Shown: positions 28,713 through 38,731 of the stretch, piece by piece
How positions within the stretch are numbered: position 1 is the first letter of the stretch
How the letters are laid out: every line of letters begins with the position of its first letter
Origin: Citrobacter enshiensis
GTDB taxonomy: Bacteria > Pseudomonadota > Gammaproteobacteria > Enterobacterales > Enterobacteriaceae
Length of the DNA: 64,000 bases
Direction of reading: 5' to 3'
NCBI RefSeq assembly: GCF_029338175.1
Contig: NZ_CP119862.1
Coordinates: forward strand, 2,542,001 to 2,606,000
Notes under the pieces: model-generated
What the model saw: only the letters and a program-made list of their open reading frames with translations
Told to the model about the DNA's origin: nothing
Database searches by the model: none
Program-made: the position numbers and the translations under genes

Positions 28713-29642
28713 ATGGCCCGCTACGATCTCGTTGACCGCCTCAATGGTACCTTTCGCCAGATAGAGCAAGAACTGTCCACCCTGACGGAAAAGCTTGAGC
28801 AGCATACCTTGCTGATTGCGCGTGTCTTTTCTCTGCCAGAAGTGACAAAAGAGGCCGAACATTCGCCGCTGGAAACCATCGACGTTAAACAGCATCTGGG
28901 GAAGGAAGCCGAAGCGCTTGCTTTGCGCCATTACCGTCACCTGTTTATCCAGCAACAGTCTGAAAATCGCAGCAGCAAAGCCGCGGTACGTCTGCCGGGG
29001 GTTCTCTGTTATCAGGTAGATCATGCCACGCAGGCGACGCTCGAAAACCAGATCCAACGCATCAACCAGTTAAAAACCACGTTTGAGCATCTTGTGACGG
29101 TCGAATCCGCCCTTGCGCCAAATGCACGTTTCGAATGGGTACACCGGCATTTACCTGGGCTTATTACGCTGAATGCTTACCGCGCACTGACGGTTATTCG
29201 GGATCCGGCCACCCTGCGATTTGGCTGGGCAAACAAACATATCATCAAGAATTTGCGCCGCGATGATGTTCTGGCGCAACTGGAGAAGAGTCTGAACTCG
29301 CCGCGTAGCGTTTATCCGTGGACCCGCGAAGAGTGGCAGACCAAACTGGAACGCGAATATCAGGACATCGCCGCCCTCGGACAACACGCCAGACTGAAGA
29401 TTAAGCGACCGGTGAAAGTACAACCTATCGCCAGAGTCTGGTACAAAGGGCAACAGAAACAGGTTCAGCATGCCTGCCCGACACCGCTTATCGCGTTGAT
29501 TAATACGGATAACGGCGCTGGCGTACCGGATATTGGTGAATTGTTAAACTACGATGCTGAAAATATTCAGCACCGTTTTAAACCCCAGGCACAGCCGTTA
29601 CGATTGATCATCCCACGGCTGCACCTGTATGTGGCGGATTAA
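28713..29642 (+). CDS. tus: DNA replication terminus site-binding protein Tus
   Basis: The 309-residue monomeric Ter-binding protein arrests replication forks in one orientation. The strongly conserved central and C-terminal core-binding strands are present ([67 protein letters not shown]), including the His of WVHRHLPG, which matches the region of His144 in E. coli. Same length as E. coli Tus. It starts nine bases after TerB, so binding to TerB controls its own transcription. Its end overlaps the convergent fumC by four bases. Confidence 0.97.
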   Translation: MARYDLVDRLNGTFRQIEQELSTLTEKLEQHTLLIARVFSLPEVTKEAEHSPLETIDVKQHLGKEAEALALRHYRHLFIQQQSENRSSKAAVRLPGVLCYQVDHATQATLENQIQRINQLKTTFEHLVTVESALAPNARFEWVHRHLPGLITLNAYRALTVIRDPATLRFGWANKHIIKNLRRDDVLAQLEKSLNSPRSVYPWTREEWQTKLEREYQDIAALGQHARLKIKRPVKVQPIARVWYKGQQKQVQHACPTPLIALINTDNGAGVPDIGELLNYDAENIQHRFKPQAQPLRLIIPRLHLYVAD

Positions 29643-31042
29643 TGGCCCGGTTTCATACTACCGACCATCAATTCCGGGCGGACCCAACTGTCGAACTCCG
29701 CTTCCGTAAGGTAGCCTAACGCCAGGGCTGACGCCTTCAACGTCAGTCCTTCTTTATGCGCTTTTTTGGCGATTTCTGCGGCTTTGTCATACCCAATATG
29801 CGTATTGAGCGCCGTCACCAGCATCAACGATTCGTTGAGCAACTGGTTGATGCGCTCACGATTCGGCTCAATTCCCACGGCACAATGCGCGTTAAAACTC
29901 TCCATACCGTCTGCCAGCAAACGAACAGATTGCAGGAAATTATGAATCACCATCGGACGATAGACGTTCAGCTCAAAATTGCCTGATGCTCCGCCCATAT
30001 TCACCGCCACATCATTGCCCATCACCTGGCAACACAGCATGGTCAGCGCCTCGCACTGGGTCGGGTTCACTTTGCCTGGCATGATCGAACTTCCCGGTTC
30101 ATTTTCCGGGATCGCTAATTCGCCAATCCCGCAGCGTGGACCTGACGCCAGCCAGCGTACATCGTTGGCAATTTTCATTAGCGACGCCGCCAGCCCCTTT
30201 AACGCACCGTGCGCATGAACCAGCGCATCACAGGTTGCCAGCGCTTCAAATTTGTTCGGCGCAGTGACAAACGGCGCGCCGGTAATGACCGCCAGTTCAT
30301 CCGCCACGCGACGAGCATACTCCGGATGGGTATTCAGCCCGGTTCCCACTGCCGTCCCGCCCAGCGCCAGTTCCGCGACGTGCGGCAAACTATGCTCAAT
30401 ATGGTTGAGATTGTGTTCCAGCATCGCCACCCAGCCCGAAATCTCCTGACCGAGCGTTAGCGGCGTCGCATCCTGCAGGTGTGTACGACCAATTTTGACA
30501 ATATCCGCAAAGGCGTGGGATTTTTCAGTGAGCGTTTTGGTCAACACCTTCAACTGTGGGATCAGCTGGTTGCGCAGCGCCAGCAACGCCGCGACATGCA
30601 TCGCCGTCGGGAAGACATCGTTCGAACTCTGGCTCTTGTTGACGTCATCATTCGGATGCACTTTGCGTTCCATGCCGCGAATGCCGCCCATCAGCTCGCT
30701 GGCACGGTTTGCCAGCACCTCGTTCATATTCATATTGCTCTGGGTTCCCGACCCGGTCTGCCAGATAGCCAGCGGGAACTCATCAGCATGTTTGTCAGCC
30801 AGCACTTCATCTGCCGCCTGCCTGATAGCAGAGGCTTTCTCCGCCGACAGCAAGCCTAAATCTTCGTTGACCTTTGCCGCTGCGCGCTTGGTCAGCGCCA
30901 GCGCGTGGATCAGCGAGACGGGCATTTTCTCCGTAGAAATACGAAAATGCTCCAGCGAACGCTGGGTTTGCGCGCCCCATAGCTTATCTGCCGGGACATC
31001 AATCGCGCCCATCGAATCTTTCTCGCGACGTACCGTTACCAT
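29639..31042 (-). CDS. fumC: Fumarase C (class II)
   Basis: The 467-residue iron-independent fumarase of the aspartase/fumarase superfamily catalyses the reversible hydration of fumarate to L-malate. The superfamily signature [11 protein letters not shown] is present, as is the [10 protein letters not shown] active-site loop. The frame is open six codons upstream, but AAGGAG about seven bases before the ATG at 31042 fixes the start and gives the E. coli length. It lies downstream of fumA on the same strand. In E. coli it is induced by SoxRS and by iron limitation, when fumA fails. Confidence 0.97.
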   Translation of the reverse strand: MVTVRREKDSMGAIDVPADKLWGAQTQRSLEHFRISTEKMPVSLIHALALTKRAAAKVNEDLGLLSAEKASAIRQAADEVLADKHADEFPLAIWQTGSGTQSNMNMNEVLANRASELMGGIRGMERKVHPNDDVNKSQSSNDVFPTAMHVAALLALRNQLIPQLKVLTKTLTEKSHAFADIVKIGRTHLQDATPLTLGQEISGWVAMLEHNLNHIEHSLPHVAELALGGTAVGTGLNTHPEYARRVADELAVITGAPFVTAPNKFEALATCDALVHAHGALKGLAASLMKIANDVRWLASGPRCGIGELAIPENEPGSSIMPGKVNPTQCEALTMLCCQVMGNDVAVNMGGASGNFELNVYRPMVIHNFLQSVRLLADGMESFNAHCAVGIEPNRERINQLLNESLMLVTALNTHIGYDKAAEIAKKAHKEGLTLKASALALGYLTEAEFDSWVRPELMVGSMKPGH

Positions 31043-31162
31043 GACCTGCTCCTTATACAATCATTTGATTAGGTTATGTTTCGACATGGCCCACATGCTT
31101 GCGGTCTACTAAGTATCAACGAAATCGGCACCGCCATTTGGTGGTTTGTGCGGTAAAAAAAA

Positions 31163-31178
31163 CCGCCCCGAAGGGCGG
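31163..31178 (-). terminator. fumA terminator
   Basis: CCGCCC at 31163-31168 pairs with GGGCGG at 31173-31178 over CGAA. On the reverse strand it is followed by a long T run (complement of 31155-31162). It begins just after the fumA stop and separates fumA from fumC, consistent with fumC having its own promoter. Confidence 0.85.
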
Positions 31179-31184
31179 CTGACG

Positions 31185-32831
31185 TTACTTAACGCAGCGT
31201 GCGCACTGCGACGTCTGAATCTGTTGGAAGAAATCGTTACCTTTATCATCCACAAGGATAAAGGCCGGGAAATCTTCGACTTCAATTTTCCAGATAGCTT
31301 CCATCCCCAGTTCAGGATATTCCACACACTCCAGGCTCTTGATACTGCCCTGAGCCAGTACCGCCGCCGGACCGCCAATACTGCCAAGATAGAAACCGCC
31401 GTGCTTATGACACGCATCGGTGACCTGTTGGCTGCGGTTGCCTTTCGCCAGCATGATCATACTGCCGCCAGCCGACTGGAGCTGATCCACATAGGAATCC
31501 ATACGTCCTGCGGTGGTTGGACCAAGCGAACCAGAGGCATACCCTTCTGGCGTTTTCGCCGGGCCGGCGTAGTAGATAGGATGATCTTTCACGTACTGCG
31601 GCAAACCTTCACCGTTATCCAGACGCTCTTTCAACTTCGCGTGAGCAATATCGCGCCCCACGATGATGGTGCCGTTCAACGACAAACGCGTCGACACCGG
31701 ATACTGAGACAGTTGCGCAAGGATCGCTTTCATCGGGCGATTAAGGTCGATCCGAACCGCCTCACCTTCACCAGCCTGACGTAACGCTTCCGGGATGTAT
31801 TTCCCCGGGTTGTGCTCGAGTTTCTCTACCCAGATACCTTTACGGTTGATCTTGGCCTTGATGTTGCGATCCGCAGAACAGGAGACGCCCATTCCCACCG
31901 GACATGACGCACCGTGACGCGGCAGACGAATCACCCGGATGTCGTGTGCGAAATATTTCCCGCCAAACTGCGCGCCCAGCCCAAGATTTTGCGCTTCAAT
32001 CAGCAGCTCTTTTTCCAGTTCGACATCACGAAACGCCTGGCCGTGCTCGTTCCCTTCGGTTGGCAGTTCGTCATAATATTTTGCCGACGCCAGTTTAACG
32101 GTCTTCAGCGTCGCTTCCGCCGAGGTGCCGCCAATCACAAAGGCGATGTGGTACGGTGGACAAGCCGCCGTCCCCAGCGTACGCATCTTATCGACCAGAT
32201 AATTTTTCAATTTTCCGGGTGATAACAGGGCTTTGGTTTCCTGATACAGATAGGTTTTGTTCGCCGACCCGCCGCCTTTGGCAATACACAGGAATTTATA
32301 CTCGTCGCCATCGACGCTGTAGAGATCAATCTGCGCAGGCAGGTTGGTGCCGGTATTGACCTCTTTGTACATATCCAGCGCGGCGTTTTGCGAATAGCGC
32401 AGGTTATCTTCGATGTAGGTGTTATAGACACCGCGGGCAAGCGCGGCTTCATCGCCGCCGCCCGTCCAGACACGTTGACCTTTTTTACCGACGATAATCG
32501 CCGTACCGGTATCCTGGCAGGTTGGCAAAATACCTTTCGCAGCGATGTCGGAGTTACGCAAAAATTGCAGTGCGACATACTTATCGTTTTCGCTGGCATC
32601 CGGGTCATGAAGAATATCGGCCACCTGTTGCTGATGCGCAGGACGCAACATAAAAGAGGCATCATGGAATGCCTGTCGGGCGACGAGGGTTAAGGCTTCC
32701 GGTGCAACCTTGAGCACTTCCTGCCCGGCAAACTCGGCAACGGAAACATGCTCACTGGTCAGTAGATAATATTCGGTGTCATCCTTTTGGAGGGGAAAAG
32801 GATCCTGATAATGGAAGGGTTTGTTTGACAT
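31185..32831 (-). CDS. fumA: Fumarase A (class I, [4Fe-4S])
   Basis: The 548-residue iron-sulfur fumarase is the main aerobic enzyme of the citric acid cycle. Cluster cysteines are seen in LPTCQDTG (Cys105), GTAACPPYH (near 224) and [10 protein letters not shown] (near 318). Length matches E. coli FumA; FumB is a close paralogue, but position next to fumC and manA indicates FumA. The gene is divergent from manA with a 198-base spacer. Confidence 0.96.
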   Translation of the reverse strand: MSNKPFHYQDPFPLQKDDTEYYLLTSEHVSVAEFAGQEVLKVAPEALTLVARQAFHDASFMLRPAHQQQVADILHDPDASENDKYVALQFLRNSDIAAKGILPTCQDTGTAIIVGKKGQRVWTGGGDEAALARGVYNTYIEDNLRYSQNAALDMYKEVNTGTNLPAQIDLYSVDGDEYKFLCIAKGGGSANKTYLYQETKALLSPGKLKNYLVDKMRTLGTAACPPYHIAFVIGGTSAEATLKTVKLASAKYYDELPTEGNEHGQAFRDVELEKELLIEAQNLGLGAQFGGKYFAHDIRVIRLPRHGASCPVGMGVSCSADRNIKAKINRKGIWVEKLEHNPGKYIPEALRQAGEGEAVRIDLNRPMKAILAQLSQYPVSTRLSLNGTIIVGRDIAHAKLKERLDNGEGLPQYVKDHPIYYAGPAKTPEGYASGSLGPTTAGRMDSYVDQLQSAGGSMIMLAKGNRSQQVTDACHKHGGFYLGSIGGPAAVLAQGSIKSLECVEYPELGMEAIWKIEVEDFPAFILVDDKGNDFFQQIQTSQCARCVK

Positions 32832-33029
32832 TGTACTCTCACTTACAGCTCGGTCTGTTTATACTCTGGGCAGATTTTCCAAAGCCCTGCTAAAAAGCAA
32901 TTCACCTATCCTACACATTTTTTTAACAAAAACTGAGACAAGGACGACTTTTTACGTGCAGAGGTTACTTCCACCGGGTTTCTTGCTTTAATACACGCAT
33001 TAATTTCCACATTGAAACAAGGCTTGATA

Positions 33030-34205
33030 ATGCAAAAACTCATCAACTCAGTGCAAAACTATGCCTGGGGAAGTAAAACTGCGTTAACAGAACTCTATGG
33101 GCTCGCCAATCCGTCTCAGCAGCCGATGGCTGAACTCTGGATGGGCGCTCACCCGAAAAGCAGCTCCAAAGTTCAGAATGCTAACGGCCAGACCGTCTCA
33201 TTGCGCGACGTGATCGACAGCAACAAATCTGCACTGCTTGGCGATGCTGTCGCTAAACGCTTTGGTGAGCTGCCGTTCCTGTTTAAAGTGCTGTGCGCCG
33301 CGCAACCGCTCTCCATTCAGGTACACCCGAACAAACACAATTCTGAAGTCGGATTTGCGAAAGAGAATGCCGCGGGTATCCCGATGGATGCCGCGGAGCG
33401 CAACTATAAAGATCCGAACCACAAACCTGAGCTGGTTTTCGCCCTGACGCCATTTTTGGCGATGAATGCGTTTCGTGAGTTTTCCGAGATTGTCTCTCTG
33501 CTACAGCCGGTTTCCGGCGCACACCCGGCCATTGCGCACTTCCTGCAAGCCCCTAATGCAGAACGTCTGAGTCAGCTCTTTGCCGGCCTGCTCAATATGC
33601 AGGGTGAAGAGAAATCCCGTGCGCTGGCGGTGTTAAAAGCCGCACTGAACAGCCAGCAAGGCGAACCGTGGCAGACTATCCGTGTTATTTCTGAGTTCTA
33701 CCCGGATGACAGCGGCCTCTTTTCACCGCTGCTGCTGAATGTGGTCAAACTGAACCCTGGCGAGGCCATGTTCCTGTTTGCCGAAACCCCGCATGCGTAC
33801 CTGCAAGGCGTGGCGTTGGAAGTCATGGCGAACTCCGACAACGTACTGCGTGCCGGATTAACGCCAAAATACATTGATATCCCGGAACTTGTCGCCAACG
33901 TTCAGTTTGTGGCAAAACCTGCGTCGCAACTGCTGACCACCCCGGTCAAAAACGGTGCGGAACTGGACTTCCCTATCCCGGTGGATGATTTTGCGTTTTC
34001 CCTGCATGACCTGTCTGCACAGGAAACGGCAATTGCCCAACCAAGCGCGGCCATTCTGTTCTGCGTTGAGGGTGAAGCGGTACTGAGCAAAGGCGAAGAA
34101 CGGTTGGTCCTTAAGCCGGGAGAGTCGGCATTTATTGGCGCACAAGAATCTCCGGTTTCTGCCAGCGGCGTGGGCCGTTTAGCCAGGGTTTATAACAAGT
34201 TTTAG
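33030..34205 (+). CDS. manA: Mannose-6-phosphate isomerase ManA
   Basis: The 391-residue zinc enzyme interconverts mannose-6-phosphate and fructose-6-phosphate. Motifs: QNYAWGSK at the N-terminus, the zinc ligands in the SIQVHPNK block and the glutamate of HKPELVFAL, and the catalytic-lid FLFAETPHAYLQG. The frame can be extended to a TTG at 33012, but AAGG before the ATG at 33030 and the E. coli length favour this start. It feeds mannose into glycolysis and mannose donors into capsule and LPS synthesis. A strong hairpin follows. Confidence 0.97.
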   Translation: MQKLINSVQNYAWGSKTALTELYGLANPSQQPMAELWMGAHPKSSSKVQNANGQTVSLRDVIDSNKSALLGDAVAKRFGELPFLFKVLCAAQPLSIQVHPNKHNSEVGFAKENAAGIPMDAAERNYKDPNHKPELVFALTPFLAMNAFREFSEIVSLLQPVSGAHPAIAHFLQAPNAERLSQLFAGLLNMQGEEKSRALAVLKAALNSQQGEPWQTIRVISEFYPDDSGLFSPLLLNVVKLNPGEAMFLFAETPHAYLQGVALEVMANSDNVLRAGLTPKYIDIPELVANVQFVAKPASQLLTTPVKNGAELDFPIPVDDFAFSLHDLSAQETAIAQPSAAILFCVEGEAVLSKGEERLVLKPGESAFIGAQESPVSASGVGRLARVYNKF

Positions 34206-34262
34206 CAACATACTGAATTTTTTAACAACTCTTGCTAAGCTAGTAAGTGGCTTATAACTTAT

Positions 34263-34293
34263 CCAGGCGGATTCTCCCGCCTGGTTTCATTTT
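34263..34293 (+). terminator. manA terminator
   Basis: CCAGGCGG at 34263-34270 pairs perfectly with CCGCCTGG at 34277-34284 over ATTCTC, followed by TTTCATTTT. It separates manA from ydgA. Confidence 0.9.
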
Positions 34294-34306
34294 ATGGATA
34301 ATCGAT

Positions 34307-35815
34307 ATGAAAAAATCGCTGGTAGCTGCGGGAGTCATCGTTGCACTTGGCATCGTCTGGACGGGTGGCGCCTGGTACACAGGGAAGAAACTGGAAACGC
34401 ATCTTTCCGAGATGATTTCTGAGGCTAATACCCAACTTAAACTGAATTCGCCTGAAGCGAACATAGAACTCAGTTATCAGAACTACCAGCGTGGCGTATT
34501 TAGCAGCCAGTTGCAGTTGGTGGTAAAACCCATCGCAGGCAAAGAAAGTCCATGGATGAAACCAGACCAAAGTCTGGTGGTGAATGAAGCGGTGGATCAC
34601 GGTCCCTTCCCGTTCGCCCAGTTGAAGACGCTGAATCTTGTCCCTTCAATGGCGTCAGTCAAAACCACCCTGGTGAACAATGCGTTTAGTAAGCCGTTGT
34701 TTGATTTCGCCAAAGGTGAGTCACCGTTCGAAATTAATTCCCGTATCGCCTACAGCGGCGACACGCGCTCCAATATCGCTATCAAGCCATTGAGCTACGA
34801 AAATGAAGGCGAAAAAGTGGCATTCAGCGGGGGTGAATTCCAGCTCGACGCAGACAAAGAAGGGAGCATCCTTTCTCTGACAGGTGAAGCGCAAAGCGGA
34901 CTGGTTGATGCCGTCAATGAATATAACCAGAAAGTACAAATCACCTTTAATAACCTGAAAACCGACGGTGCCAGCAGCGTCGCCAGTTTTGGCGGGCGCA
35001 TAGGTAACCAACAGCTGTCGGTAGAAAAACTGGCAATCTCAGTCGAAGGCAAAGAGATGTCGGTACTGGAAGGGATGAACATCAGCGGGAAATCCGAACT
35101 GACGCCTGATGGCAAAACCATCAACAGCCAACTGGACTACACGCTTAAGAGCCTTAAAGTTCAGGGGCAGGATTTGGGTAGCGGTCAACTGACGTTGAAA
35201 GCGGGCCAGATTAATGCTGAAGCCTGGCACCAGTTTAGTAAGCAGTATAACGCGCAAACACAAGCGCTGATGGCACAACCGGACGTGGTGCAAGATCCTG
35301 ACCTTTATCAGGAAAAAGTGACTGAAGCGTTTTTCACCGCCCTGCCGCTGCTGTTGAAAGGCGAACCGGTGATCACCGTTGCGCCATTGAGCTGGAAAAA
35401 CGCCAAAGGGGAAACCGCGCTTAATTTATCTCTTTTCCTGAAAGATCCGACAACCTCAACCGTTGAGCCGCAAACTCTGTCGCAGGAGCTGGACCGCTCT
35501 GTTAAATCCCTCGAGGGTAAGCTGACGATCCCGGTGGATATGGCCGTTGAGTTCATGACGCAGGTCGCAAAGCTTGAAGGTTATCAACCGGAGGAAGCGG
35601 CCAGTATGGCGAATCAACAGGTAAAAGGTCTCGCCGCGATGGGACAAATGTTCCGGATCACGACGATGCAGGATAATGCCATTGCCACCAGCCTGCAGTA
35701 CGCGAACGGTCAGGTGACGCTTAACGGGCAAAAAATGCCGTTGGATGAGTTTGTGGGGATGTTCGGCATGCCAACGCTCCCTGTTCCACAAGCGCCTGCC
35801 GTACCTCAGCCGTAA
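34307..35815 (+). CDS. ydgA: DUF945 family protein YdgA
   Basis: The 502-residue protein has an N-terminal hydrophobic helix (KSLVAAGVIVALGIVWTGGAW) that anchors it or acts as a signal, then a long beta-rich DUF945 body. The family is placed in the cell envelope; related YihF-type and AsmA-like proteins are thought to have structural or transport roles, but no activity is established. The frame is open 20 codons upstream over the manA terminator; the ATG at 34307 gives the E. coli length of 502. Confidence 0.93.
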   Translation: MKKSLVAAGVIVALGIVWTGGAWYTGKKLETHLSEMISEANTQLKLNSPEANIELSYQNYQRGVFSSQLQLVVKPIAGKESPWMKPDQSLVVNEAVDHGPFPFAQLKTLNLVPSMASVKTTLVNNAFSKPLFDFAKGESPFEINSRIAYSGDTRSNIAIKPLSYENEGEKVAFSGGEFQLDADKEGSILSLTGEAQSGLVDAVNEYNQKVQITFNNLKTDGASSVASFGGRIGNQQLSVEKLAISVEGKEMSVLEGMNISGKSELTPDGKTINSQLDYTLKSLKVQGQDLGSGQLTLKAGQINAEAWHQFSKQYNAQTQALMAQPDVVQDPDLYQEKVTEAFFTALPLLLKGEPVITVAPLSWKNAKGETALNLSLFLKDPTTSTVEPQTLSQELDRSVKSLEGKLTIPVDMAVEFMTQVAKLEGYQPEEAASMANQQVKGLAAMGQMFRITTMQDNAIATSLQYANGQVTLNGQKMPLDEFVGMFGMPTLPVPQAPAVPQP

Positions 35816-35832
35816 TTTTTCAACACGCAGTC

Positions 35833-35860
35833 TGCCCGATGACATTACGCTCATCGGGCA
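35833..35860. terminator. Bidirectional hairpin between convergent ydgA and malI
   Basis: TGCCCGATGA at 35833-35842 pairs perfectly with TCATCGGGCA at 35851-35860 over an 8-base loop. The same arms recur at 52862-52888, so this is a repeated REP-like terminator. In E. coli the uid cluster and hdhA lie in this interval; none is present here. Confidence 0.75.
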
Positions 35861-35899
35861 ATTCCCTCTCCGACAGGTTCAGCCGTTGCGCCAGAACGC

Positions 35900-36928
35900 T
35901 TACTTCTGGGTGATAAGTCGGGCCGAAATGGTCTGGCTACGCGACACGCTCTCTTCGTGACCGATCTTCTGCAGGATGCGTTCCGCCAGGGTATACCCTA
36001 TCTCGCGGGCGGGGGTACAGGCCCAGACAATGGGCAAATCATCCAGTGCATGTTCCGCAACATCGGCAAACGCCGCCAACGAAATTTGCTGATCAAAATA
36101 GCGATCCACGCCGCTTTCGCCACTTTGACGGCCTGCGCGCATCAGTCCAAACCACGCGCCCATGGCGATGGTTTCGTTGTAGCAGACCACCGCGCTGATG
36201 GTTGGGTTGTGTCGCAGCAAGGCGGTGATCGCTTCGGCTGCCTGCTTCTGGCTGGAAACACATTCCAGTACCCAGTCGCTGTGAAATGGCAAACCGAATT
36301 TTAAGAGGGTTGCGCAATAGCCGCCAACGCGCTCGGCCCGGGTCAAGGATGAACTTTGCCCGCCTAACCATGCAATGCGTTGATGCCCGTGGCGAATGAG
36401 ATGCTCGGTCAGCAACTGCGCCGCCTGCATGTTATCCGGGCGGACCGTATCCACTTCATCAAGGTAACTGGCGCGTGAAGCAAAAACGACGGGGATCCCT
36501 TTTTCCTCTGCGAGTTGTCGCAAGGTATCGCTGCTGCCTGCCGCACCGGCAATCACCACGCCATCGACGCCCTGATTGAGCAACATAGAAAAACGTTGCG
36601 TTAGCTGTTCGCCGTCCTGGCCGCCGTGGAGGAGAAAAACCATCCGCCCCTGCGACTCCAGCGCTTCCGTCAGCCCGGCAGTCAGTTCTGCATAAAAAGA
36701 GGCCGACAGGTCACGCACAATCAATCCAATGACGCCACTCTGCCCGCCGCGCAGCGCCGAAGCCTGACGATTGCGAACAAAACCGAGCTGTTCAATCGCC
36801 GCATTCACCCGTTCGCCAGTGGCCGACGAAATGCGGCCTTTGCCGCTAAGAACCAGGGAAACGGTACTGACAGAGACACCCGCAGCCAACGCAACATCAT
36901 GGATAGTAATTTTTTTGGCTATGGCCAT
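35900..36928 (-). CDS. malI: Maltose regulon repressor MalI (LacI family)
   Basis: The 342-residue LacI/GalR repressor has a helix-turn-helix at residues 8-28 (IHDVALAAGVSVSTVSLVLSG), the hinge, and a periplasmic-binding-like inducer domain. It represses malXY and itself through the two palindromes in the intergenic region. The inducer is not known. The C-terminal ~40 residues are the most divergent from E. coli. Length identical to E. coli. Confidence 0.96.
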   Translation of the reverse strand: MAIAKKITIHDVALAAGVSVSTVSLVLSGKGRISSATGERVNAAIEQLGFVRNRQASALRGGQSGVIGLIVRDLSASFYAELTAGLTEALESQGRMVFLLHGGQDGEQLTQRFSMLLNQGVDGVVIAGAAGSSDTLRQLAEEKGIPVVFASRASYLDEVDTVRPDNMQAAQLLTEHLIRHGHQRIAWLGGQSSSLTRAERVGGYCATLLKFGLPFHSDWVLECVSSQKQAAEAITALLRHNPTISAVVCYNETIAMGAWFGLMRAGRQSGESGVDRYFDQQISLAAFADVAEHALDDLPIVWACTPAREIGYTLAERILQKIGHEESVSRSQTISARLITQK

Positions 36929-36982
36929 GAAAACAAAAAACTCCCCCGAAAACGTGACCTACCCGAGCCTTCACCGGATAGA

Positions 36983-36998
36983 GATAAAACGTTTTATC
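36983..36998. promoter_or_regulatory. MalI operator 1
   Basis: GATAAAACGTTTTATC is a perfect 16-base palindrome identical to the MalI operator known from E. coli. It lies 54 bases upstream of malI, at the malI promoter. Confidence 0.9.
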
Positions 36999-37034
36999 AA
37001 TTACTTATATTTATACGCTTTATTATCGTTCGGT

Positions 37035-37056
37035 AATGTGATTTATGCCGCACTAA
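37035..37056 (+). promoter_or_regulatory. CRP-like site in the malI-malX intergenic region
   Basis: AATGTGATTTATGCCGCACTAA has a perfect left half (TGTGA) and a degenerate right half of the CRP consensus TGTGA-N6-TCACA. It sits between the two MalI operators, where CRP is known to activate malX in E. coli. Confidence 0.65.
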
Positions 37057-37061
37057 AATTA

Positions 37062-37077
37062 GGTAAAACGTTTTATC
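37062..37077. promoter_or_regulatory. MalI operator 2
   Basis: GGTAAAACGTTTTATC differs from operator 1 by one base and is 52 bases before the malX ATG, so it would block the malX promoter. Confidence 0.85.
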
Positions 37078-37128
37078 TTTTCGTCCCACGAACCTACACA
37101 CAGCTTTCTTTTCACAAGGAATCGTTAG

Positions 37129-38721
37129 ATGACGACGAGAACAACGCCAAAAATAACGTTATGGGAGTTTTTTCAGCAGCTGGGGAAAACGTTTATGTTG
37201 CCCGTGGCCCTGCTGTCATTCTGCGGGATCATGCTGGGCATCGGCAGCTCTCTGAGCAGCCATGACGTTATCACTCTGATCCCGGCGTTGGGAAATCCTG
37301 TGCTACAGGCCCTGTTTACCTGGATGAGTAAAGTCGGCTCATTTGCGTTCAGTTTCCTGCCGGTGATGTTCTGTATCGCCATCCCGCTCGGGCTGGCGCG
37401 CGAAAACAAAGGCGTTGCCGCCTTTGCCGGATTCGTGGGCTATGCCGTGATGAACCTTGCGGTGAACTTCTGGTTAACCGCGAAAGGGATCCTTCCAACC
37501 ACCGACGCCGCGATTCTGAAAGCCAACAACGTACAGAATATTCTGGGGATCCAGTCGATCGACACCGGGATCCTCGGCGCGGTTATCGCCGGGATTATTG
37601 TCTGGATGCTGCACGAACGTTTTCATAACATCCGTCTGCCGGACGCGCTGGCCTTCTTTGGCGGCACCCGTTTCGTTCCGATCATCTCCTCTGTGGTAAT
37701 GGGAGTTGTCGGCCTGGTCATCCCGCTGGTGTGGCCGGTGTTCGCCATGGGGATCAGCGGACTGGGACACATCATTAACAGCGCCGGTGATTTCGGCCCG
37801 ATGATTTTTGGTACCGGTGAACGCCTGCTGTTACCGTTTGGTCTGCACCATATTCTGGTGGCGTTGATTCGCTTCACCGAAGCGGGCGGCACGCAGGACG
37901 TTTGTGGCCATAGCGTCAGTGGCGCATTAACCATTTTCCAGGCACAGCTGAGTTGCCCGACCACCCACGGTTTCTCTGAAAGCGCTACGCGCTTCCTGTC
38001 TCAGGGGAAAATGCCGGCTTTCCTCGGCGGTCTGCCAGGCGCGGCACTGGCCATGTATCACTGTGCCCGCCCGGAAAATCGTCACAAAATTAAAGGGCTG
38101 CTGATTTCCGGTCTGATCGCCTGCGTCGTCGGCGGGACGACAGAACCGCTGGAATTCCTGTTCCTGTTTGTCGCGCCCGTGTTGTATGTCATTCATGCCC
38201 TGCTGACAGGTCTTGGGTTCACCGTCATGGCGATTCTGGGTGTCACTATCGGTAACACTGACGGCAATATCATCGACTTTGTGGTGTTCGGTATTCTGCA
38301 TGGCCTCTCCACGAAGTGGTATCTGGTGCCGGTGGTGGCCGCCGCCTGGTTTGCGGTCTACTACGTGATTTTCCGCTTCGCCATTACCCGCTTTAATCTG
38401 AAGACGCCGGGTCGCGATACGGAAATTGCCAGCAATATTGAGAAAGTCGTGGCCGGTGCGCCAGGAAAATCCGGCTATAACGTTCCGGCCATCCTCGCTG
38501 CGCTGGGTGGCAGTGACAATATCGTCAACCTGGATAACTGCATTACACGTTTACGTTTGTCGGTTAAGGACATGTCGCTGGTGAATGTACAAGCGCTGAA
38601 AGACAATCGCGCCATCGGCGTGGTACAGCTGAACCAGCACAATTTACAGGTGGTCATTGGTCCGCAGGTACAGTCTGTTAAAGACGAAATGGCCAGTCTG
38701 ATGAACACCGTTCAGGCATAA
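37129..38721 (+). CDS. malX: PTS maltose/glucose-type EIICB component MalX
   Basis: The 530-residue membrane permease of the glucose PTS family has an N-terminal EIIC domain (about ten helices; GTTEPLEFLFLFVAP motif of the sugar-binding loop) and a C-terminal EIIB domain with phosphocysteine in NLDNCITRLRL. It can transport glucose or maltose in E. coli; the natural substrate is unclear. AAGGAA precedes the ATG. malY follows in 10 bases. Controlled by MalI and probably CRP. Confidence 0.96.
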   Translation: MTTRTTPKITLWEFFQQLGKTFMLPVALLSFCGIMLGIGSSLSSHDVITLIPALGNPVLQALFTWMSKVGSFAFSFLPVMFCIAIPLGLARENKGVAAFAGFVGYAVMNLAVNFWLTAKGILPTTDAAILKANNVQNILGIQSIDTGILGAVIAGIIVWMLHERFHNIRLPDALAFFGGTRFVPIISSVVMGVVGLVIPLVWPVFAMGISGLGHIINSAGDFGPMIFGTGERLLLPFGLHHILVALIRFTEAGGTQDVCGHSVSGALTIFQAQLSCPTTHGFSESATRFLSQGKMPAFLGGLPGAALAMYHCARPENRHKIKGLLISGLIACVVGGTTEPLEFLFLFVAPVLYVIHALLTGLGFTVMAILGVTIGNTDGNIIDFVVFGILHGLSTKWYLVPVVAAAWFAVYYVIFRFAITRFNLKTPGRDTEIASNIEKVVAGAPGKSGYNVPAILAALGGSDNIVNLDNCITRLRLSVKDMSLVNVQALKDNRAIGVVQLNQHNLQVVIGPQVQSVKDEMASLMNTVQA

Positions 38722-38731
38722 GGATAGCAAT

